Shown piece by piece: positions 44,582 to 56,005 of a stretch of 64,000 nucleotides of DNA. The notes below the pieces were generated by a model. It did no database searches and was not told the origin of the DNA. It saw only the letters and a list, made by a program, of their open reading frames with translations. Every line of letters begins with the position of its first letter. Positions within the stretch are counted from its first letter, which is position 1. Source of the DNA: Dugong dugon (lineage: Eukaryota > Chordata > Mammalia > Sirenia > Dugongidae); assembly GCA_030035585.1 (NCBI GenBank), contig CM057481.1, positions 6,411,128 through 6,475,127 of the forward strand, read 5' to 3'. The position numbers were made by a program, and so were the translations under genes.

Positions 44582-44685
44582 ACGGGTATGAAGTGGTATC
44601 TCATCGTGTATTATTTTTTAAATAAAAGATTTAGTTAAAAATTTACATATGTAGAAATAGTTAGTAAAGGGTAGTACTTTTAAAG

Positions 44686-44700
44686 ATATATATATATATG
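44686..44700. repeat. Short TA repeat
   Basis: ATATATATATATG next to the 5' end of a SINE. Confidence 0.8.
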
Positions 44701-44703
44701 TAT

Positions 44704-44803
44704 ATGGAGCACTGGTGGCGTGGTGGTTAAGAGCGTGGCTGGTAACCATAAAGGTTGGCAGTTCCAATCTACCTGCTGCTCCTTGGAAACCCTATGGGGC
44801 ACT

Positions 44804-44804
<1 letters not shown>
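44704..44804 (+). mobile_element. AfroSINE 5' half, sense
   Basis: GGAGCACTGGTGGCGTGGTG, GGTTGGCAGTTCCAATCTACC and CCTTGGAAACCCTATGGGGC match head and start of the body. The 3' half is missing and replaced by a TG repeat. Confidence 0.9.

Positions 44805-44805
<1 letters not shown>

Positions 44806-44838
<33 letters not shown>
44806..44838. repeat. (TG)n microsatellite
   Basis: About sixteen TG units directly after the truncated SINE. Confidence 0.95.
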
Positions 44839-44841
<3 letters not shown>

Positions 44842-46724
44842 TACATACATATACTATATGTCACTAATAGTTAACTTTTCGTTTCTTAGCTTACCTTAAA
44901 TCCTAGGTCCTTATCAAAGGCTTAATGACAGTTTATCTTCAGCCATCAGGATCACATAGACTGTTTGTCACTGCCTTTGGGTTCAGAATCTAGCAGTCTC
45001 TTTTGTTTAGTGCCTAGCGCAGTGTCTGGTACACAGTAGGTGCTAAATAAGGGTTTATTAAATGATTAAATCGAGACCTTTTCATGATGTACAGTATTAC
45101 TGTGCGAAGCATTGGGGGAGGTAATGAGAAATAAGATGAATACCAGAAGCTCCACAGAACTTTAAGGATCATTGGAGGGTTAAGACCTACACATAAGGGA
45201 AAAGTAACTTCAGGGTGACTGACGTGTTGATTAGGTGTCCAATGAGGAGATCAGCCGGTGATTCTTATTACAGATGCCACAGGAAGATGAGAGTGTGCTA
45301 TGCTGCACGGGGCCATCCAGGACAGCTCCTTCAGGATGGAGGCTCATGCTGGCTCATTCCTTGGTGTCAGCCATCATTGCTATTTATGAGGGATTTTCTC
45401 TTGTTGCTGTACGTTAGCATATGTCATCAACAAGAGCCTTATAATTTGAATCAGTATGGGTAAGTTGTTTCCATGTGGATAGGTAACCACTGAGACACAG
45501 CTTCTTCTGGTCAGCTTGTGAAGATTAGTGTTCTTTCCCAGCTGCTTGGGTTAATAACTGGAAGGCCTTCCCATGTGTTCTAAGATCTAAGCTCTTGACT
45601 GAGAGAAGAGCAAAGTCCTGGGACACCCACCGAGTGTTATAACTAGTATTAACTTTTTTTTTTTCTGCCTGCCCTACTACCTGATCCAAAGGAGACCATT
45701 TTTCACATTGCTGTCACCTAGAACAGCTTGATGGCTTCTTTTTCCAAAACCTTCTTACACTTCTGCTTGTTGAGTCACGTATCATCATAGCATTGGTTTA
45801 CATAGTTGGTGTGAATGCAGCTTATCTAAGAAGTTCCTTGATGGCAAAGATATACGTCTTAGATTACCTTTGAATATTCCACACCTACTAGTGCCGTGCT
45901 ATGCACATAGTATACAGTCATATGAAGAACTATGAGTAATGCGTGTATTATCACTTTATTACCTTCCCAAAAGAGAAAAACAGTGATTCCAAAAGTATTT
46001 AGCTTCTTGACATGTCTTCTTAGAGTGGATATATGAAATCTTGATCTAAAGTAACTGAGATTCCAGGGGTACTACAATTCAGCTGAGGTGTTGGTTAAAA
46101 AGCAGGTTCTTGAGCAGTGCCTTTCCTTCCCCACCCTGGGGAGTGGGATCACAAAACAACAAAACAAAACACCACAAATGCTTGTGATTCACAACCAGAA
46201 ACCAACCTGGAAGAGCAATGACCTAGATAGTCAAGATAAAGAGAAGTAACATGCATCAGTTCATAATGATTGTGGGAGATGGTAGAAATGTGGCTTAATT
46301 AGGCTCTCTTAATTAAAAAGAAACAAAATCTATAGAACTGAGTATTATAGGATAGTGTGGTAATTCTGGAAGGCTGTTGTTTGAGATATTGTTGAAATTT
46401 TATGTTTATGTATTTTTAAACTCAAGATAAATCGTAGCTGCCTACAGCGAGTTATTGAAAACATGAAATGTGTATTGAAGTCTGGCGTTGTTGGATTGCA
46501 ACATTTCTTTAAGTCATCTTCTGAAATAGGTGATGAGAAATTGTTTCCCAGGGACCAGATTGTTTTCCAGGATAGCACGTTCTCATGTGAGTGAGGTGGT
46601 TTTCTGTGTACAAACTCCACGAATTGGCCTATTAGTGCCTCTGGTTCACAAGAGTCTAGTTCACTTCAACTCATTTCCACAAATCTTGGTGGAGTTCCCT
46701 GCTGCTAAAAAGCCAGTGCTTGTG
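44839..46724. other. FHIT: Unique block with L2-type traces
   Basis: 45000-45070 (GTGCCTAGCGCAGTGTCTGG, ACACAGTAGGTGCTAAATAA) and 45895-45930 look like L2 or MIR 3' termini. The remainder is unassigned. ORFs at 45215-45463, 46345-46620 and 46530-46733 lack recognisable domains. Confidence 0.45.
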
Positions 46725-46920
46725 CAGTGCTGACTAGGGGTCGGGCGCTGAGTCAGTGCTTTATGTATATTAACTCAAATAATTCTCAGAAAAGCTCTTT
46801 AAGTTATTGTCTCCACCTTACAAACAAGGGACTAGCTTGAGAGACGTTAAGTTCTTTGGGGGAGGTGGAGGCGGAATCTAACCTGGGCAGCCTGGTCCAG
46901 GCATCTCTACTCTTAACACA
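46725..46920 (-). mobile_element. MIR SINE, antisense
   Basis: GCTTTATGTATATTAACTC, CTCCACCTTACAAACAAGGG and GAATCTAACCTGGGCAGCC follow the reverse complement of MIR. Confidence 0.78.
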
Positions 46921-47194
46921 AAGCTTATACTGATGAACAAGTAGGCAGGAGTTATGTTCTCTTGGAGTTTTCTGTGTAGAACAGGATGCCATATTTTTCA
47001 CAGTAACTTTTTTTTTAAACCATAGTTCAGTTTTGATTTGTGTCTTTCACACAAATGTGAGTTCCCCAGGAGATGGGCCCACATGATTAGTAGCTCCCCA
47101 CTGAGCCTCCAAAGATCTCCTGTTACCCACTGCCTGTGTGGGATGTACCTGCCCAAAGCCCACTGCCCATGTTGGATGTACATTTTTGAACCTG

Positions 47195-47380
47195 TAAACC
47201 AACGCTGTCCACTAGAACTTTCTGTCATAATGGAAAAATCCTGTAAATCCAGGCAGTCCAATACAGTAGCCACATGTGGATACTGAGCACTTAATATATG
47301 GCTAGTGAGGCTGAGGAACTGAATTTTTCATTTAAGTAGCCGCAGGTGCTAGTGGCTACTGTATTGAACAGCATGCCTCC
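47195..47380. mobile_element. hAT-Charlie element (MER3/MER58-like)
   Basis: One end CGCTGTCCACTAGAAC and the other CTACTGTATTGAACAGC are inverted. The inner part has GTAGCCACATGTGGATACTG and GAACTGAATTTTTCATTTA. Confidence 0.75.
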
Positions 47381-47654
47381 AGACCAGTCTTCACCATTGT
47401 TTATTCTTACCTGTTCCAAGCCTCACTGCTTTGTAGGCCTACTTGCCAAGATTTCAGCCAACTGACCTAATGAATTATGCACCAATCTAGCTCTTGCTAG
47501 GTGACATTTATAGCTTTAAAGAAGCTTTCTTTTGAACTACAGAATTTTAATCTGAAAGTGTTTAAAGATAAACATATGGTAGACCTGTAACTCCTTTAAA
47601 CGCAAGGGCAAGGCTTTATTAATTTTGTGTATTCAGGACATATAATGTGTACTA

Positions 47655-47875
47655 GATCAGGGATTGGCAAACTTTCTCTGTAAAAACCAGACAGTAAATA
47701 TTTTCAGCTTTCTGGCCATACGGCCTCTGTTGCAACTACTCAACCAGGTTGTAGTGGGAAGGCAGCCTTAGACAACAGGTAAATGATTGAGCATGGCTGT
47801 GCTCCAATAAAACTTTATTTATACACCACAGAGGTCAGGCTGGATTTGGCCCTCAGGCCGTAGTTTGGTGAGTCC
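47655..47875. mobile_element. hAT-type non-autonomous DNA transposon, copy 2
   Basis: GGGATTGGCAAACTTTCTC, CCATACGGCCTCTGTTGC, AATAAAACTTTATTTATAC, GGATTTGGCCCTCAGGCC and TAGTTTGGTGAGTCC. It is the same family as 3667-3897, in the opposite orientation. Confidence 0.85.
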
Positions 47876-47914
47876 ATACACTAGACACATAGATGTCTAT
47901 TACAGATGAATTAA

Positions 47915-48430
47915 AACATTAATTTATTGTTCAATAATTGTTGAGTTCCTACTATGTACTGAGCCCTGTATGCAACTGTGAATAGACACATAAGGGTCCT
48001 GCTTTCATTTCGAGAGGAGAGATTGATAATAAAAAAACTAAACCCATCAACATGAACCCATAAATCATAAATATGAATTTAGATATTGAATGAAGCAAAA
48101 CAGGGAGGTGTGGTTGAGAATGAGGGACTGCTTGAGGCAGGGCAGTCAGGAAGACTTTTTAATAGAAGTGACATGTGCTCTGAGACCTGCATAACAAGAG
48201 GACCAGGCCCCTGAAGGAGGACAATGCTCAGAGAATTCCAGGTAGAGGGAAACAAGAACAAAGGTGCTGAGTAAGAAGCAAGCTTGGCACGTGTAAGAGT
48301 GTTTAAGAAACAAGAAGAAAGCTTGTAGGAGGGAAGCGCAGTGAGGAAGTGAGAAAATGCCAGGAGTCTGGACACAGATTAATAAGGACTTGCAGGAGCT
48401 TTATTTTAGTGCAGTGAGAAATCTTTGGTG
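47915..48430 (-). mobile_element. L2 LINE 3' region, antisense
   Basis: TGTTGAGTTCCTACTATGTAC, GAGCCCTGTATGCAACTGTG, ATTCCAGGTAGAGGGAAAC and AAGCTTGGCACGTGTAAGAG follow the reverse complement of L2. Confidence 0.72.
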
Positions 48431-48439
48431 TGACTTAAG

Positions 48440-48534
48440 CCAGAGAGAGGAAGTTGGGGGAGAAGAAGGAAAGGAGAGAGAGGCAGGGACGAGGGAGGAA
48501 GGAAGGAGGGGAACGGGAACAGGAAGGAAGGAAA
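48440..48534. repeat. Purine-rich GGAA-type tract
   Basis: AGAAGGAAAGGAGAGAG, GGGAGGAAGGAAGGAGGGG and AGGAAGGAAGGAAA form a polypurine stretch. It continues as GAAGGAAGGAAGGAG after the inserted SINE at 48703-48717. Confidence 0.9.
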
Positions 48535-48702
48535 CCCAAACCAAAACCAAACTCGTTGCCATGGAGTTGATTCTGACTCATAGCAATCCTATAGGACAGA
48601 GTAGAACGGCCCCATAGGGTTTCCAAGGAGCAACTGGTGGATTTGAACCTCCCACCTTTTAGTTCACAGCTGAATTCTTAGCCACTGCACCACCAGGGCT
48701 CC
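48535..48702 (-). mobile_element. AfroSINE inserted in a GGAA tract, antisense
   Basis: CCAAACCAAAACCAAACTCG tail, TTGCCATGGAGTTGATTC, GGCCCCATAGGGTTTCCAAG and the head CACCACCAGGGCTCC. The GGAAGGAAGGA sequence on both sides hides, or is, the target-site duplication. Confidence 0.93.
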
Positions 48703-48717
48703 GAAGGAAGGAAGGAG

Positions 48718-49842
48718 ATGTGTATATACTGATTTTTTAGCTGCTATATCATTTCAGTGTTCCCACATCATACCTTGTTGTTCTCACCATCCCATACCCC
48801 CAACAGCTTGGGTCTTGTATAGACCCCGTAGAAACAGTGGATGGGGTGTGTCCACCCACCTCAGCCACTTGGTGTCATTTTCCAGAATTCATTCATGGAG
48901 TCTCCAAGCAAACTGAACATTATGAGACATTTCTTCATTGGTGCTGTAGTTCAAATCTATCATGTTACTGTTTTCTTTTTACCTTTAATGCCAATTTTAA
49001 GATACCACACTGAGTGTTTCAGATCCCTTGTGTAATATGAAACTTTCTGGAATATTTTGATAACTATAAATCTCTATTGTGGAGTAAGTTTTCAGCAACA
49101 ACCAATTAAGAATATCCTTAGACAGTCTTGGGGCTTTTTGTTGGAGTTAAAACTCCTTTTTTAAGAGTTGAGCTTAAATCTGTGGGCGTGAAATTTCTTT
49201 GAAATAGATTTGTATCCCATAGATCCTAGAATGTAAAATGCTACTTGCTGGTTTCATTTAGAGGGATAATTAAGGTGCATAATATTGTTTAACTGTTCGT
49301 TCAACTTTGCCTAGTGCTATGGAATACAAATATTTGACCTTCTTGATAAAGATGGATGGATCGAAGCTACATACCATGCTATCATTAGGTTGTTGAATAA
49401 CATCATTATTCATGATTATAAGGAATTATTCAGGTGCAATGGCAAACCTAATAGAAAGCTACTATTTGTGTAGGGAGTGTGGTTTCCCCGTCCTTGTCAT
49501 TGCAACCCCTTAGTCGAATTGAAGATATGTGTATTTATTTTACTACAAAGAATCATTAATAGCTTAATTTAAACAAATGGAACCAATTATAATCAGTAAT
49601 TTAGTAAATCATATCCTATAACATACTTCCAGAAAGAAGTTGGTATAATGTAAACCTTGAAAAATGAACATTGTTGTCATTTATTGAGTTGTTTCATGCA
49701 TACGAATTTCATTTATTTGTGTAAAATTATTGTGCCTATCGAAATATAAGTAAAACTGTACTTTCAGGGAAGATTTGAGGAGACACCTTAAATTTAAAGT
49801 AGTGTCATTTCAAAGTAGTATCATTTTTGCTGGCTTTCCAGG
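48718..49842. other. FHIT: Unique intronic block
   Basis: No feature recognised. AT-rich. Confidence 0.5.
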
Positions 49843-50073
49843 TATCAGCAAACTATGGCCCACAGCTGAATCCTGGCCACTGCTGGATTGGTAAATAAAG
49901 TTTTATTATAACACAGCCACACATGTTCCACATTTCTTTACATATTGTCTATGGCTACTTTCTTGCAACAGTGGCAGAGTTGAGTGGTTATAACAGAGAC
50001 CATGTGACCTGCAAAGCCTAAGATACTTTACCATCTTGCCTTTTGTAGAAAACGTTTGCTGATCCTTGTACTA
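49843..50073. mobile_element. hAT-type non-autonomous DNA transposon, copy 3
   Basis: TATCAGCAAACTATGGCCC, GGTAAATAAAGTTTTATTA, ATTGTCTATGGCTACTTTC, GGCAGAGTTGAGTGG and GTTTGCTGATCC. The ends ATCAGCAAAC and GTTTGCTGAT are perfect inverted repeats. Confidence 0.88.
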
Positions 50074-50424
50074 TAGGGAACTAAATGAAAAAAGAAAATT
50101 GTGCACTGGTTGACCTCAAAGTAGTTTGAAGGAATTCCCACAGTTCACAAGTAGAAGAATATTGTTTTTCTGGAAATAACTTATTCATGTCAATAACAGA
50201 ATTATGAAAAAAGAGTTAAAGAACAGAATTACGTAACCTCCATCAAATTCAAATTATAGGATGATTTAAATAAAAAATTATAATAGAGGTATTTTAAATA
50301 TAAAAAATGTACAAGGTATAATGTGACAGACACCTATTGATACTCAGATTTTTAAAAAAATTTAACATATTTACCTATCTGCTTCATATGTTAAATAAAT
50401 AAGAAGCTCAAAGGCTCAAAAAAG

Positions 50425-51000
50425 AATCTAGTCCATGGGACTAATAGACTACACAAACCAAGGCCTCCTCTAACTTGAAACCAGAAGAACTAGATGGTGC
50501 CCAGCTACCACTACTAACCATTCTGAGCGGGACACAATAGAAGGTCCTGGACAGAATGGGAGAAAAATGTAGAAAAAAACTCAAATCCCTAAAAAAGACC
50601 AGACCTACTGGACTGATAGAGACTAGAGGAACCCCCAAGACGGTCGCCCTAAGATACCCTTTGAACTTGTCACTGAAGCTGCTCCTGGAGGTCACCTTTC
50701 AGCCAAATAATAGATTGGCTTATGAAACAATATCACTCTTGAGTAACGAGTCCCTTAAACAATCAACAGTATGAGACCAAATGGTCAGCATTTACCCAAA
50801 AGCAAAGAAGAGAAGGCAAGGCGGGGAAGGGAAGCTAGGCCAATGGAAACAGAACAAACAGAAAGCAAATAATAAGAATGCTAACACATTGTGACAATTG
50901 TAACCAATAGCACAGAACAATTTGTATAAAAATTGTTTAATGGGAACCCAATTTGCTGTGTAAACTTTCACCTAAAACACAGTAAGATATTATTTAAAAT
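50425..51000 (+). mobile_element. L1 3' end, sense
   Basis: AGTCCATGGGACTAATAGAC, GGTGCCCAGCTACCACTAC, GGTCCTGGACAGAATGGGAG, AAAAGACCAGACCTACTGG and AAACTTTCACCTAAAACACAG are the reverse complements of the 3' UTR at 10573-11737 in order. The body at 50750-50960 differs, so it is a related but older subfamily. An A-rich tail ends it. Confidence 0.85.
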
Positions 51001-51492
51001 AAACAAATAAATCAGAAGTTACAGATACATTTGAAGATACCCTACCTCCCTTTGATCTTACCTTATTCTCCCTCCTCTCTATGCTCTACTTTTACCCAGT
51101 TAATAGTCTATTGACATTTTGGGCTGAAAAATTCTTAGCTGAGATGGACAGTCCTGTGTATTACAGGATGCTTATCTGCATCTCACTAGATGCAGTAGCA
51201 CACAATACCTCTCCCCTACCCCTGGTTTGTGACAACCAAAAATGTCTCCACACATTGCCAAATGACCTTAGGGGGCAAAATTGCTCCCAGCTGAGAACTA
51301 CGGTCTCAGGGATATCCACCACCTGAAGCTGACATGGTTCCTACCTGCCAAAATCTGTATGCTTCCTGTGTGTGTCTATACTGCTAAAAAGCAAATAGTG
51401 ATGCTTTGTTTAGTGTGTAATAACATTTTTCATAGATTTAATTATTTTACTTTCTCTTCCTCTGTTGTATTCCATTCGCTGATTATCTGTTG

Positions 51493-51790
51493 TTCTTAGG
51501 TGCCATGAGTTATTGCCAATTCAGAGCAGCCCTGTGTACAACAGAACGAAACACTGCCTGGTCCTGTGCCATCCTCACAGTCCCTGCTGTGTCTGAGCAC
51601 GTTGTTGCAGCCACTGTGTCAATCCATCTTACCGACGGTCTTCCTCTTTTTCACTGACCCTCTACTTTACCAAGTATGATGATGTCCTTCTCCAGGGACT
51701 GGTCCCTCCCGATAACATGTGCAAAGTGTGTGAGACAAAGTCTGGCCATTCTTGGGTCTAATGAAGTTCTGTGGAAAAACTCGTTGAGGT
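51493..51790 (-). mobile_element. RTE-type LINE 3' region, antisense
   Basis: GTTGTTCTTAGGTGCCATGAG, CCTGTGTACAACAGAACG, CACTGCCTGGTCCTGTGCC, CGGTCTTCCTCTTTTTCAC, TCCAGGGACTGGTCCCTCC and GTGTGTGAGACAAAGTCTGG match the BovB/RTE-type 3' region as I know it from afrotherians and ruminants. Confidence 0.72.
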
Positions 51791-52136
51791 TTTTAAATGG
51801 AATGGCATTGAATACATAGATTAATTTACAGAAATTTGACCTTTTGGCAATAATTGAGTCTTCCAGCCATGAACACACTAAATCTCTATGTATTTAGGTG
51901 ATCTTTTGTGCCTTGATAGAATCAAGTCTATGATGTTAATAACGGCTTGGATTTTTAATTTAATTGCATATTTATCACTGGCTTTTTAGTTTGGAAAAAC
52001 TTGGGGGTAAAAACTCATATTTGTTTGTCTCACTGACGATGAATACGAAGTCCCATAAACTTTTTGGAATAATTTGGACAAAGAAAAGAGAAAATAGTTG
52101 GGCAATAAAGGACTCAGCCATTTTTTCTTTTGAGAG

Positions 52137-52545
52137 TTTGTTTTTTTTATCATGCTTTAAGTGAAAGTTTACAGCTCAAGTTAGTTTCTTATACAAAAAT
52201 TTATACACACATTGTTATGTGACCCTAGTTGCTTTCCCTATAATGTGACAGCACACTCCTCTTTTCCAACCCAGATTTCCCCTGTCTATTCAACCAGCGT
52301 CCGTCCCTTTCTGCCTTCTCATCTCGCCTCCGGACAGGAGCTGCCCATTTAGTCTCACGTATCTACTTGAACGAAGAAGCATACTCTTCATGAGTATCAT
52401 TTTATGTCTTATAGTCCAGTCTAATCTTTGTCTGAAGAGTTGGCTTCGGGAATGGTTTTAGTTCTGGGTTAACAGAGAGTCCAGGGGCCATGTCTTCTGG
52501 GGTACCTCCAGTTTTGAGAGTCTTTTTGATTAAGATGTATGTGAG
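52137..52545 (-). mobile_element. L1 3' end, antisense, diverged
   Basis: A T-run, TTAAGTGAAAGTTTACAGCTC, AGTTTCTTATACAAAAATTT, CCATTTAGTCTCACGTATC, GTCCAGTCTAATCTTTGTC and CCAGGGGCCATGTCTTCTG follow the L1 3' UTR order at higher divergence than 10556. Confidence 0.75.
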
Positions 52546-53394
52546 TATATTTTTTAAAAACTGGAGAGAGAGGCATCTTATAATTTATTTCCCACTGTCA
52601 CCACCATATCACGACCCCCCTTAAAAAACACAATACAAAGCATGTCCTAATTCCGATAGAAAATCTTAATCAAAATGACTTACTGTTATTTTTTAAAGAG
52701 CTATCCACTTTTAGCTTCTAGTGACTCCCAGGAGTTTGGATTTCATGTTCTATCCAGCACTCATTTATGCTCTTAGATAAGAATCTAATAATGTATCCTT
52801 GGAATATTTTTGAATTCCAATTATTGCTAATATTTAGAATTTTATAGAGTCATCTCTGTTCTCACTACTTGACGTTCTATGTTTATGTGTTGTCAAAATA
52901 AAATTTAGAGGTTTTTTTTCCTTCACATCCTAAAAATGTCATTTTGGAAATGGCAATAAAATGGAGCATTAAACTAAAATTAATATGATGATGTTGAAGA
53001 CGTGACCTAATTAAAATGCAAATGTAAGCACACTTCTTTAAAATTGACACTGCAGCTTAGATTCTCCCCACCAGTGCAACGATTGCTTGTTGATAATTTC
53101 ATTTGACAGGTTCCCTTCACAAGTTCATTGCTTTAACCTCACAGTGAAAGCATATATTGGCTTGCCTGATAAGACGAAATAATTTAGGCGGATTTAGGAA
53201 GCTTAAAATGAAATTTAATGAGTTATGGTCTTCCTGGGTATATTCACACATCCTACTTATTAGAGAAGTTTGGAAAATGCCTGCGGTCTACAGATTCATG
53301 CATTGTTGAAAGTCAGTATTTTAAATACAAAATCCATATGACATAGACACTTTTTGTCCTCAGGTCTCTTGTCTTTAAATCAATTTCATGTTGT
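52546..53394. other. FHIT: Unique AT-rich block
   Basis: No repeat recognised. Several A/T-only runs occur (for example 52625-52640, 52905-52920). Confidence 0.5.
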
Positions 53395-53705
53395 TTCGTT
53401 TCCCCAAGAATTCCCCTGCTTACCCTGCTCCTTTTCTGAATTCCAGCTGTTTTTTTATAAAGTCTTCCCTCGTCCTCTGCTCTATAAGAAACACCCATCT
53501 TTAAACTCTCAGTTTCTATTTCTCCTTGGCTCTTATCCCTTTTACCCTGCTTTACGATTGTGTGTACGTGTACCATGCCCTTCTTAGATCATTAGGTCCT
53601 GATGAACAGGAATTATTCCCGAAGCAAAGCACAGATGACTGACACACAGTAGGTCCTCAAAAAGAAATTATTGAAGGAACAGAAGATTGAATAAGTGAAT
53701 AAATA
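53395..53705 (+). mobile_element. L2-like LINE 3' end
   Basis: TTCTGAATTCCAGCTG, CTTCCCTCGTCCTCTGCTC, TTTTACCCTGCTTTACGATTG, CACACAGTAGGTCCTCAAAA and GAAATTATTGAAGGAAC match the L2 end in sense orientation. Confidence 0.6.
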
Positions 53706-53825
53706 ACATACATGGATGGACTAAATCTCTTGCGCATGTGCTGGACTAATTCCCACCAATAACTTTTTATAATGCTCTAAACGTAAACCTAAAAATTGCC
53801 ATCATTCATTCCTTAATGCTGATGG

Positions 53826-54045
53826 TTGTGCCAGCACAACCACCATTTGCCATCAAGTCAATTCTGCCTCACAGCAGCCCCAAGTGTGTCAGAGTAGACC
53901 GGTGCTCCACAGAATTTTCAATGGCTCATTGTTTGGAAGTACATTGCCAGGTCTTTCTTCCAAGTACCCCTGGGTGGACTCAAACCTCCAACCTTTTGGT
54001 TAGCAGCTGAGCAGGGTAACCATATGTGCCACTCAAGGACTCCAA
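53826..54045 (-). mobile_element. AfroSINE-related longer-type SINE, antisense
   Basis: CCACCATTTGCCATCAAGTC, GTGTGTCAGAGTAGACCGG, GAAGTACATTGCCAGGTC, GGTGGACTCAAACCTCC and a weak head AAGGACTCC. Confidence 0.8.
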
Positions 54046-54110
54046 ACCGCTTACCATGGAGTCAGTTCTGGCACATGGCAACCCCACGTGTGTCAGATTG
54101 TCGTGCCTCT
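54046..54110 (-). mobile_element. SINE tail fragment, antisense
   Basis: GCTTACCATGGAGTCAGTTC and GGCAACCCCACGTGTGTCAG repeat the start of the longer-type SINE. It sits directly after the previous copy. Confidence 0.65.
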
Positions 54111-55283
54111 ACTAGTTTATCCAGCTAATTCTTATACCTTTGAAGTATTTATGACAGCTTTCTTAACCTTTTGCTAAATATCCAAACGATTGAGATGACT
54201 CCCAAAGATGAATGCAGTTTTCATACAAAGACTCTAGTATTCAAGTGTGAGAAACACTCAGTTGTTTGACTTTATGACCATAGAATGTCATCAATACTGT
54301 AAACCCTGAATGTTTATGTTGCCATAGATCTACTGTTGCTTTCCTGTTTTCTTAAATATTGCCCATTCCCTCTGTAGATCAACCATATGGTAAAATTTAG
54401 TTTTAGCGAAGAATCTGTGTGAAATGTTAAGAGTTGAACACAATAGGTTTCTTAAAGAATGTTATCAACCACTGGATGAAAATGAGTAAGAAACATTACT
54501 GTAGAGTATATGACACATACATTTGCAAGAATATTTATGTCTGAGTTGTTAACCGTCCAGTGGGATACCTTTTGGAAGATAGTAGCTTAGAGGAAGATGA
54601 TTTTGTATAAATAAGATTAGAAAGTTCTTTACTGGAAAGAAAGGGAGTTTTAACACTAACCGAACATGTAATACAACTTCAAGGAAACTTTTGTTAGATA
54701 GACATTAAATCAAATATTATTGGTATGGAACATTTAGTTGTGTTTCTGTTGTAAGAAATTGTAAGGAAATCAATAACAGCATAAAGATGAAATTGGTAGC
54801 CTACCCCAAATATCTCCACACTTATGTAAAGGCTTTCTTATCTCGAATAGCTGATGGTTATAAAATGAAATGCATTTAAATCCATGGCTTAAGAAGATTA
54901 AAATACACAGAACCAAAGCAGTCCAGCTGTAGATGTTCATTAAATTGACCATTAATAATTTGTGATAAAAAGGAATATTACTGCATTCATAAATTTTGTA
55001 TGCATATTTTATTAAGCTGGCATGTTATACAAATTGATTGCCTGACATCTTCTGGCTGTGGCTGAAGATAATAGTGTTTCATATGCATATTCTATAATCC
55101 AAGAGTTCTGAAGGACTGTTTCTACCTAGTTATTATGTTTTTGTTCTGGTTGGCATTGCTTGTACCCAGTGTACAATTAGAAAATAGAATTATAGCTTTT
55201 GGTTTGAAACATTGTAAGGTTGGTTGTGTCAGCATTTCCATTATAACCCTGCTTTTTGTAGGGCTTCTGGTTAAGGTGTGGGG
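54111..55283. other. FHIT: Unique intronic block
   Basis: No feature recognised. AT-rich with several ATTTAT-type words. Confidence 0.5.
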
Positions 55284-55308
55284 GTGTGTGTGTGTGTGTG
55301 TGTGTGTG
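55284..55308. repeat. (GT)12 microsatellite
   Basis: GTGTGT run after GGGG. Confidence 0.95.
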
Positions 55309-55699
55309 AAGAAAGAGAAACTGTGTATCAGTGTGATTGACTCTATTTTGCCTTGTTAATGAATTATTTCCATTTCTTCCTGAAATGTAAATAGACTCTC
55401 GTTGGCTATTGCTTCATTTTAAAATCATCTTTCAGTAGGTTATTGTTTGCCTTTCAGATATGAACGGATTTAATAAGTCTTTTAACCTACTTCTGATGAA
55501 TAACTCAGCACCATTTGATTTCCTGGGCTCACTGTGAACCTGCTGGACTGCCTTCCACTCTGAAATCAGCAGGATCCTGAGTGTGGAAATGCAAGGAGGG
55601 CTTAGGTGCAGTGTGTGCTTTTCAGGTTGGGAGATCTAGGGTATTGCTTCTCGGCATGTCTCGCTTGTTTTCCTTTACTTTACAATCATCTCTGACACA

Positions 55700-55752
55700 C
55701 ATGGTTTTGCCATGAGTTGGGGTCAACTCAGTGACAACTTTTTTGTTGTTGT
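55700..55752 (+). mobile_element. SINE/RTE tail fragment, sense
   Basis: GTTTTGCCATGAGTTGGGGTC followed by AACTCAGTGACAAC and TTGTTGTTG. It is the last 50 bases of an AfroSINE or RTE element. Confidence 0.7.
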
Positions 55753-55774
55753 TTTCCAAAGGTGAAGGGCAGTG

Positions 55775-56005
55775 TAACTTACTGGTCAGTCAGAGCATGG
55801 AGGCTGGAGCCAGACCGCCATGGTTAGAATCCTGGATTTGCTACCTGTGCCAATTACTTAACATTTTGATACCTCTATCCTCACCTGTAAAGTAGGGTGA
55901 TGATAATACCTACTTGATAAAAGGATTGTTTTCAGAATTAGCTAAATGATGTAAAGGGCTGGGAGCAAAATAAGCACTCAGGAAATGCTGGCTGTTAGTA
56001 AGACT
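55775..56005 (+). mobile_element. MIR SINE, sense
   Basis: AGAGCATGGAGGCTGGAGCC, GGTTAGAATCCTGGATTTGC, TAATACCTACTTGATAAAAG and AAGCACTCAGGAAATGCTGG match MIR head to tail. Confidence 0.9.

Larger units (their letters stand above)
43528..44640 (-). mobile_element. L1 3' region, antisense, split by three SINEs
   Basis: A T-run at 43528-43549 and CAGTTTATTGAGATATA open an L1 3' end. After the SINE it continues with CTATTCTGGACATGTCATAG, CATCAGTTGATGGACATTTG, GAAGTGGAATAACTGGGTC, CTCTACATTTAGCCATTTC, TTACATTCCCATCAGCAATG and GGGTATGAAGTGGTATCTC. Insertions at 43577-43772, 44203-44262 and 44431-44581 interrupt it. Confidence 0.85.

Noticed and set aside
48079-48617. ORFs on both strands of about 60-100 codons
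   Set aside because: They lie in an antisense L2, a purine-rich tract and a SINE.
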